DNA of 64,000 bases from Aurifilum marmelostoma (taxonomy: Eukaryota; Ascomycota; Sordariomycetes; Diaporthales; Cryphonectriaceae): assembly GCA_027559495.1 (NCBI GenBank), contig JAMXSV010000003.1, forward strand, positions 1,116,001-1,180,000, given 5' to 3'. The translations under genes were made by a program, and so were the position numbers. Positions 57,337 to 64,000 of the stretch are shown in pieces (position 1 is the first letter of the stretch; each line of letters opens with the position of its first letter). The notes beneath the pieces are model-generated. The model was not told the DNA's origin and did no database searches. It worked only from the letters and a program-made list of their open reading frames with translations.

Positions 57337-58363
57337 ATGTCTTCCTACTCCCCCACACAGTTCTACTCTGGCACTCTCCCCATGCCCGTGCCCAACAAGG
57401 GCCACTACCCAACTTACTATCCCTCGGAGAGCACCTACTCCGTCTCTCCTCCTGAAGCCGAGGCCTCGGTAAGCTCCGGCTCGGGCGTCCCCTCTTACAG
57501 CAACTCGGGCTACTCGGCCACCGCCAGCTATGCTGGCAGTAGCCATGGTGACTACGAGTCAGAGCGCTCCGCCAGTGGCGTGGATTTCAATGAGTATATG
57601 CATGAGCACCTGGCCAACGCCTTTGACCCTCTCCCTCTGGACAAGGCCGTGGCTACGCAAGCACAGACGTAAGTTTTTCCCCCCTTGCCAATTTTCCCCT
57701 CCATTTATTTTCCCTTTCCTTGCTGTCTCCGCGCACCGAAGTCTGCAGATCTGCAGCGTTCGGTTGCATTGTGGACGGGGTCTCGCTTCGAACTTGGCGG
57801 CCGAAATCGTCTGCGAGACCTTCCGTTCACGGGATGATCTCGGAGAGTCTCGCACGAATCAAAGCCTTTCGAGGCCGCGAATAAGATTTTAAAGAATGGA
57901 TTGGCTAATCTGATTTCTTTTTCTCTGCGAATCAGTTCTGGCCGCCTCAATGCCAAGCACCGCGAGCTCATGGAGCTGCAGAAGCAGGCACAGGCCCGGC
58001 TCGCTAGGTCGCGTGCTCGCTTTGCTGAGGGCATGGAGGATGCGCGCGAAGTGCGTCAAAACCTCGAATGGACGCAGAAGAAAGTATCGTAAGTATTTTC
58101 TGCTTAAAAAAAAGGATGCTGTCGGAATCTGAGGGCTGCGCTTGTTTTCCGCTTCTCTTCGTGAAAGCGGATGCGGCTGCAGTACCCGGCAAATTTGACC
58201 AGCCTCGTAAAACTAAACCCCTGCCGGGAGATTAGGAAGCAGAGAATTTGGGAATTGACAAAATTGAAATTATTACAGAAACCTGAAGACCAAGGCGTCG
58301 AAAAAGCACGGCAAGGAGTACAGCAAGGCCCGCGCTCGCTACCCGTCTCCTGACGGCTACTAG
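57337..58363 (+). CDS. KxDL-domain protein (BLOC-1-related subunit KXD1-like)
   Basis: Exons 57337-57668, 57936-58088 and 58279-58363 (570 nt, 189 aa), with GTAAGT donors and CAG acceptors. The N-terminal half is Ser/Tyr/Pro-rich and disordered (MSSYSPTQFYSGTLPMPVPN). The C-terminal half is a coiled coil: QTSGRLNAKHRELMELQKQA, RFAEGMEDAREVRQNLEWTQ, KKVSNLKTKA, then KYP-like ARYPSPDGY at the end. The spacing of the S-x-RL, F-x-G and EVK-DLEW-type positions matches KxDL proteins, subunits of BLOC-1-related complexes acting in endosome/lysosome positioning. The literal KxDL is degenerate here (VRQNLEW), as in other fungal members. A TATA box and ATG-free leader support the start. Confidence 0.7.
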
Positions 58364-60325
58364 GCGCCCGGCAAGGCATGGTCTATTTTGAGTTGGGGAG
58401 GCTCAAAATGGGCCAAATCAAACACAGAACTCCCCTTACCCATCAAAATTTCGTCTCCCAGGGATTAACGTTTCATTTCGACCAAGGAAAATACACGACA
58501 GGGGAAATTGTCACAAGCAAGTATCCACCCCCCAGAAAGAGAAATCGGAAACCCCTTGTCAAAAGGAGAAAAAAAAAAAAAGGCCAAGGAGGGAGGTCTA
58601 CGGATCTCACTTTCCTGCATACCACAGATCTTGGGTTTCACGCACTGCACATAGGGCTGCATATCGCCCGCTCGGCTCACCCCTCCCCCCGTCATCTGCA
58701 CACGCTCTCGCTGCTTGCATGAGCATGGGGCGTAGATCTTAGGCGGAGGAGGGTGGAGGTGACCTTGTACGGCAAGCAAGCGGACGCGCACGTGCGTCTA
58801 GTGCAGAACTTTGGGGAGGATAGGCAGGCGTTCCGTGTGGTTCTATTTTAATTTTTGCTTTGTTTTCCTCTTGTCTTCTCTTCCCCCTTCTGGTGGTGGT
58901 GGTGGACTCACGATTTTCCCACGTTTTCTCATTACGGGCACGGCTGCTATTTCACGAATTCATGATTGGACGAATGGGGCACAAAAGTACAGATACATTC
59001 AGCTGTGAAAGTGTTCCCCTCCCCCCCACCTGACGTCTCTGCAAGTTACGGGAGGGGGGGGGCGTGTGGTGTGGAATCCCCGGGAAAGGTGGAGGTAAAG
59101 AGGACCGGTCACGAGAGAGGCTGGGGAGGGAGGTGCAAGATCTGATCTCTGAACTTGCAACCTGACAGCGGAGCCCAAAAGCACACAATCAGGTGGAGCG
59201 GCCACGGCAAATCATGGTTCGCGCGCGAAGGGAGCACCCGCCCCTTCTCCCACCACACCCCGTACACCCCCCTCCCAAAGGCCCGAGCCGAGAGCTACAC
59301 TGCGGCAGGGAGCCAGGGCTGAGGAGGGCGTGGACGTGTGATCAGGACGGGTCGGGACAGGGATGGGCGAGATGGAGGGAGAGAGAACAGGCACCTTGCC
59401 TCTTCGGGGCCGTGGGTACTGCCCCCTCTGTAGGGGCAGCGCCCTATGGGGCTATTGTCGTCGTGTCTCCCTCCTCTGTCTACGCAGGTCTTTGCTCCTC
59501 CTTCTCATTGGACGCGGAGGGGGACGGCGTTGTGGGGGGTTTTCAGATTGCTTGGTGATTCATTCTCTGTAGCTCATAGGTCAATGCCAATGTCGTACAC
59601 TTTTGTTGAGGTCTCTGAGGTCGAAGGGGGGGTCTGGCTGGCCCTCGCCCCCTCCCTCGGGCCTAGGGACCGTGGTAACATGTGCTGTGACCTGACACCA
59701 CCCTTGCCCGTTCCCTTGTAGTCACCTGTCGGTCGTCCCATGCGCTGCTGACGTGAAGCTTGACCGTACAGTGTGACATGCCATGCGGTTGGTAGGTATA
59801 GAGGGCCCTCGTATGCTGTCAGGTCGGCAGGGCACACTGTGTAGACGACATGGGCTGCGTCATGTGACGATGTGGTGCCCTCTTCCTTCATGGCCGACTT
59901 GGTGTTGCGGCTGGGCGATTACCCGTTTTGTACATCACGTGACAAATTTCTCCTTTTTCAAACTTTCATCTTTGCTCTGCCACGTCGGCCGGCCCGGACC
60001 GCGAGGTCGTACATCGAATCACTTAAAAGGACGCAAGCTGATAACGTTGTTGTTGAACATTTGGACATGTTGCAGCGGGAAGAAAGGTCGTGTAGCAGTG
60101 GTTCGCTGCGTTGGTCCGTGTCTGACCTGTCCCAATAAAATAAGGTTCGCCTTGTTTCCCAATTTGAGACCTGTCCATGCTGCCCAACATCCCCGTCTAA
60201 AGGCTGGCGACACTGGGGTCCGGACATGGTCTGAGACTGGCTCAAGAAAGTGGCTGTCATCGCATTGGATCAACAGCGAACGTGCTTGGACTGCCAATGA
60301 AACAAGACCCAAATGAGCCGCCGCG
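58364..60325. other. Convergent intergenic region
   Basis: Contains 3' flanks, oligo-A (58569-58581), a GGT repeat (about 58894-58908) and G- and C-runs (for example 59023-59059). Frames such as 59193-59558 and 59783-60316 lack domain resemblance. No gene is supported. Confidence 0.45.
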
Positions 60326-61114
60326 TCACGGCTCGTCTTCAGCCTCCACGTTCGGGATCTCGTGCCCATCCTCCTCGGCCGTCTCGGGACCATGTACTGT
60401 CTCTGTCTCTGGCGGTCCAGCATCCGCAGCGGTGTGTCTTGCCAGCCACGTGCCGCGCGGTTCCAGCCCTCTCTGCTTCTCCAGCCTCTCCCACGGGTTC
60501 TGGTTCATCTTGGCGTCGTAGTACCCCTCCCACCAAGGCTGTCCATCCTCGCTCTGGGCCGGACCCCGCATTCGTCTCCCAGATTGCTGCAGGTTCTGCG
60601 AGTGCCTCGGGTTCTGGCGCCTCTCAAGTGTGTCTGCTGCGTTGGCGTGGAAGCCGGCGTGATGGCTGAGCCGTGCTTTTGTGTCCATGTCCGCAAGCTC
60701 TCCGGGCAGATATCCGCGCGATGGCCGCGACGTGTCGGGATATCGTAAGTCATAACCAGCCTCTTGGATACTATTCGCATCTGGACCGCCTCCGTCCACC
60801 ACACCCGTGCCGCTCTCGTCATCATCAAGGTCAATCTCCTCGGCATTTCCCGCGTTGGCTGCAACAGGAGGTCGGGATGGCAGACTCGCAGACGGCGGCG
60901 GGAGAGGTCTCTGGCCGAGCGGTGCAGAATTTGCACCCGTGGTGGTTCTGCTGCCGGCTGGGCTGGGCTTCTTGGGGAGGCCAGAAATGGAGGCGTCTGC
61001 ATGGGGGTTGAACTTGCGCTTCTTAGCTCCTGGCTGCATTCCGAAGCCTGAGAAGCCCATCGCCTGTGCCATGGCGGCTGAATCCAGATCTTCGTCAAGT
61101 GGGATCTCTGCCAT
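60326..61114 (-). CDS. Fungal protein of unknown function, predicted nuclear
   Basis: A single-exon 262-aa frame. The N-terminus MAEIPLDEDLDSAAMAQAMG is followed by FSGFGMQPGAKKRKFNP, which includes a monopartite NLS-like KKRK. The middle is low complexity (Pro/Ser/Ala) with an acidic patch EEIDLDDDES. The C-terminal third has a distinctive aromatic motif, PWWEGYYDAKMNQNPWERLE, near residues 193-212, followed by an acidic tail. The N-terminal AMGF-FG block and the WWEGYYD block are what a conserved protein would be expected to keep, while the linker varies. I do not recognise a named family. The start is the first ATG after an in-frame stop. Confidence 0.65.
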   Translation of the reverse strand: MAEIPLDEDLDSAAMAQAMGFSGFGMQPGAKKRKFNPHADASISGLPKKPSPAGSRTTTGANSAPLGQRPLPPPSASLPSRPPVAANAGNAEEIDLDDDESGTGVVDGGGPDANSIQEAGYDLRYPDTSRPSRGYLPGELADMDTKARLSHHAGFHANAADTLERRQNPRHSQNLQQSGRRMRGPAQSEDGQPWWEGYYDAKMNQNPWERLEKQRGLEPRGTWLARHTAADAGPPETETVHGPETAEEDGHEIPNVEAEDEP

Positions 61115-61812
61115 ATTATCTTAAATGCGTTGATTTATTGAGATGAGGAGGGTGTTTCAAGGTTAGCGGTGCGCGCTCTCTCGAAATCTCCTGATAGCAA
61201 ATGGGGTCGTGGTCAAGAAAACGGAGAAGACCTTCAACATGAATGAAGCAAGTTGGTTGGAGGATATTGCCGCCATCATTGCAGAAGGGAAAGGCGGACT
61301 GGAACAGGGTGTGGTGTCGCCTGTAGCCCTAGAGGGTTAGCGCCTAGAATCCTGGTAACAACATCGCTAATAACAATTGCAGTTGCCACTACAGCATACA
61401 GCGACCATGAATTGATTCTGAAAAGTCAGGTCTCACTTGGTGAGGGAATTTAACTCATTGGCTCATTTGCACATTTGCACCAGCTCAGGTAAGGTGAAGG
61501 ATGAACTCTATTCTTGAAATAGGATCTCTCTATACTTGATTAGACTTCTGGTGCCATGTGCTGAGGAAGGGGCGGCATTTCTGACATCACCCGCTGAAAC
61601 ATTGTCCAGGCAGGGGCAGCCTTCAGATTGTCCCTGCCCAAGCACAATGCTGATCTCACTTGAGAGTCTCTGAAGTTTTCATTTCCCTCCCACACCGTTT
61701 ATCACCTAAATAACCTCAGCCTTTGACTCTCGTTCTTTTTCCTTGAAATCCAAGCCAAGCCAAATCTGTATCTCTTCTAGCCACAAAACCTCATCACTCC
61801 TCGTCTGTCAGG
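61115..61812. other. Divergent intergenic/promoter region
   Basis: Separates two divergent genes of unknown function. The part before 61813 (about 61700-61812) is C/T-rich and ATG-free, a likely leader. No gene was seen. Confidence 0.45.
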
Positions 61813-62469
61813 ATGGCGAGCAATGACATCAAACTCCGTATTCCCTCCAAGTACGGCCCTCCTCCCAAGACTCCATCCACGCCTGCGCAACCATCTGCTG
61901 CCCATGAGGCGACTTCAGACTTTGCCAACCCTCCACTGGACTGGCTCGCCCGTACCTGGACGGTAACCCATTCCACCCTCGCCATGTGGCGCTCCGCCCG
62001 CAACGTGCGCATCACTTACAAGCCTCTTCCACCCTCTCCTCCCTCGGCCGACGGGCCGCGCCCACGCGTGGACGACCTTGTCGAGTACGAGAAGTCATCA
62101 GGCAAGGGCGGGCTGAAGACCGTAGCCGGCGTCGACACCGCGTGCGGGCAGAGCGACACCGGCGCGTGGGACTGGCGAGGCAAGGGGCTGCTGGGCTTCG
62201 TCACAAGCCACTGGGAAGTCCTGGGATGGGGCGAGCGGGAGGTGGAGGGCGGTGAGGGGACAGAGGCCTGGGCGGTGACGTGGTTCGCGCCGACGCTGTT
62301 CACCAAGGAGGGTCTGGACCTGTATTCGAGCCGGAAGGAGGGAATGAGCCCGAAGTTGGCCGAGGACATCATTGCGAAGCTGAAGGTCCTGGGAGCCGAG
62401 CAGGTCGCGGAGATGGTCAAGGCACATATGAATGAGGTACAGATCCAGCTGCCCTGGAAAGAGCAGTGA
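61813..62469 (+). CDS. Hypothetical 218-aa protein with lipocalin-like features
   Basis: A single-exon frame from MASNDIKLRIPSKYGPPPKT to QIQLPWKEQ. After a Pro-rich N-terminus, the core LDWLARTWTVTHSTLAMWRS and ARNVRITYKPLPP is followed by GVDTACGQSDTGAWDWRGKG, FVTSHWEVLGWGERE and WAVTWFAPTLFTKEGLDLYS. The GxW/TW start, alternating strand pattern and repeated aromatic turns resemble small lipocalin-like beta-barrel proteins common in fungi; this is structural inference only. A C-terminal helix follows (SPKLAEDIIAKLKVLGAEQV). No signal peptide, so probably cytosolic. Substrate or partner unknown. Confidence 0.7.
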   Translation: MASNDIKLRIPSKYGPPPKTPSTPAQPSAAHEATSDFANPPLDWLARTWTVTHSTLAMWRSARNVRITYKPLPPSPPSADGPRPRVDDLVEYEKSSGKGGLKTVAGVDTACGQSDTGAWDWRGKGLLGFVTSHWEVLGWGEREVEGGEGTEAWAVTWFAPTLFTKEGLDLYSSRKEGMSPKLAEDIIAKLKVLGAEQVAEMVKAHMNEVQIQLPWKEQ

Positions 62470-62677
62470 TTGCTGCAAACGAGAGATGTCTCGTGTCTGC
62501 AGCAGCTCGAGTTTTACATTTGGGAACTAGCAAGCTTTCAAGAGGTACAATGATGACATGTAAGTTCGGCGTTCTTTGCTCGCGTAATGGTAATGAGGAC
62601 GACGGAGTGCGACAACGAAGAAATTGGCGCATATCGAGAGACAGACAGGATCATATAAGTAAGACACCGTCAAAGCC

Positions 62678-63974
62678 TTACGACCACGCTGCTTCCGAAG
62701 TCATTGGTATCATTGGCACACAATTCATCGTCTTGTCCTCCCCCCGACTGCCATCGTCATGCTGTGTATGATGGTATCGGTCTTCTCCTCCATCAGCGTG
62801 ACGATGTGACCGAGAAGTCCGGTCCCGGCCCTGCTCCTCGTCTCGATCTTCGCCCCTGAAACGCGATCTATCCTCCTTGCCTTCCGGTTTCTCGTCGTTA
62901 TGCCGATGACGATGGCGGTGCCTCTGCTCTCCCCGATCTCTATCATCATGTCTTCTTCTCGAATGCTCCGACCGATGGGATCCGTGTTTGTCGTGACGCC
63001 TGTTCTCTTCATCGTCGTCTTCTTCGCGCCTGTCTCTCCTGCGGCGCTTTTCTCGCCTGCGCTCTTCTCTGCGGAGTTCTTTGAGCTCTTGCCCTCTCTG
63101 CTCGATCTCCTCCCTTCTCTCCTTTTCAATTTCGCGGACCCTTCGTGCACCCATCTTCATCATCGCCAAGGGGTCACTTGAAGACAGCCTCTGCGTTTCA
63201 CGAGCCTTCCTGCGAGGGTCGTCAACGCCCCAAACATTCTTGGTTGAGGCCTCGATCCCAGTCTCGGCAGCGAGCTCCTCCTTCGTAAGAGCGGTCCGCG
63301 ACCGACTATCAGACTTGGCATACCAAGGATCACCGGCCGCAAAGCCGTCCCTCCCGGCCGCATTGGTGAAGCGCATGGTATACTGGTCCTCCGTCTCTCG
63401 CTTCTTCTTCGCCTTTTCTCGCTCGTACTCGGCATTCGTCTCCTTTCCGCTCTCGGGCAACGGCGGCCCAATTAGATCGATATGCCCACGCCCATCGACA
63501 ATCTGCGTGTGGGCCTTCTTAACGCCACCCGGAGCGGCTGCCGCGAGCTCAGCCTCCACTCCCGCCCCGACCTCAGCCCTCTCCCTGAACAGCCTCATCT
63601 CGAAGTCGGTGTCATCCTCGCCCGCGCGCTTTCTCTTGCGCGACGTGACTCCCGAGGCACTGCCCTTGTCCCTCCGCGCGAACTTCTTGTCCGAGGGATC
63701 GATCTCAGGCTCGGCCTCGGGCAGTGGCGGCGGCGTCTCGCCGCGTAATATAGCCAGCCTCCGTGCGGCATCGGCCTCTTGCATGCGCTGCTCGGCAGCG
63801 TGCTCGGCGGCGGCTGCTGCCTCCTCATCGCGCCGGACACGGGCGATGTTGTCTGTATTGTAGACATTCCAGGATTTCTTTCCCAGAAGGTGGCTGGAAG
63901 GGGATTAGTACACGATCAAGACGATCTATAGCACTGAGAGGCGGATTATTGGGGGGTTTGACATACAGAGGCAT
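62678..63974 (-). CDS. CIR_N-domain, LENG1-like nuclear protein
   Basis: Two exons: 63974-63967 (only eight bases, ATGCCTCT) and 63893-62678, total 1224 nt, 407 aa. The spliced N-terminus reads MPLHLLGKKSWNVYNTDNIA, then RVRRDE, the CIR_N signature shared with human LENG1 and splicing-associated proteins. Next are a coiled Glu/Ala segment, a GHIDLIGPPLP motif, and DPWYAK with DPLAMMKMGARRVREIEKER, in the LENG1-family order. The last third is an extreme RE/RD/HR-rich tail like those of spliceosome-associated proteins. Predicted nuclear; a role in splicing is inferred from domain and composition. Without the 8-nt exon the conserved start (LHLLGKKSW) would be lost. Convergent with the 218-aa gene, about 208 nt apart. 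Confidence 0.8.
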
Positions 63975-64000
63975 CTTTTCCTGAGCTCAATAGTGAAGGC
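63975..64000. other. Window edge, 5' flank of the LENG1-like gene
   Basis: Only 26 bases remain upstream of the start codon; nothing can be said about its promoter. Confidence 0.5.

Noticed and set aside
1..64000. tRNA, rRNA, CRISPR arrays, bacterial operons, intact transposons
   Set aside because: No box-B-like tRNA arms in context, no spaced repeat arrays and no transposase or RT motifs were seen by eye; a dedicated scan could still find degenerate copies.

Overview
This window looks like nuclear DNA from a filamentous ascomycete (Pezizomycotina, probably a plant-associated Sordariomycete-like fungus; the exact taxon cannot be fixed by eye). Genes are monocistronic and lie on both strands. 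They are interrupted by short GT-AG introns (about 50-270 nt) and separated by long intergenic stretches rich in homopolymers and pyrimidines. The encoded families are typical of such fungi: cutinase, type-B carboxylesterase, Zn2Cys6 regulator, MFS transporter, Lte1-like RasGEF, Dgk1 and KxDL protein. For most multi-exon models the summed exon lengths are exact multiples of three, which supports the splice sites chosen by eye.

Layout, left to right: BCD1-type zf-HIT snoRNP factor (+, with an apparent 1-nt frameshift); Scd6/Lsm14 mRNP protein (-); cutinase (-); AT-rich anonymous stretch; six-cysteine predicted secreted protein (+); about 6.8 kb without a convincing gene; LTE1-type RasGEF (+); stomatin/SPFH protein (-); type-B carboxylesterase (+); 206-aa orphan protein (+); MFS transporter (+) converging on a Zn2Cys6 transcription factor (-); 83-aa Cys/His-rich protein (-) followed by a strong hairpin; decayed hydrolase fragment (-); SPB4 DEAD-box helicase (-, two apparent 1-nt frameshifts); DGK1 (+); XIP-type aquaporin (-); about 5.7 kb with microsatellites and no firm gene; KxDL protein (+); fungal protein of unknown function (-); lipocalin-like-sized unknown protein (+); CIR_N/LENG1-like protein (-).

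Several neighbours share a theme of RNA and ribosome biology (Bcd1 for box C/D snoRNPs, Scd6 for translational repression and P-bodies, Spb4 for 60S assembly, the LENG1-like nuclear protein). The cutinase, carboxylesterase and six-Cys secreted protein form a looser secreted set. No biosynthetic cluster, virus, intact transposon, CRISPR or tRNA was recognised.

The most useful leads are: the aquaporin, which carries the NPARC signature of X-intrinsic proteins, an altered first NPA box (NPM) and a GC-AG intron whose length is a multiple of three with no stop; three single-base frameshifts in G-runs of two presumably essential genes, which look like assembly errors; a pseudogene fragment of an apparent alpha/beta hydrolase; and a 45-nt perfect-arm hairpin just downstream of the 83-aa protein gene. 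I did not find a clearly novel multi-gene system.
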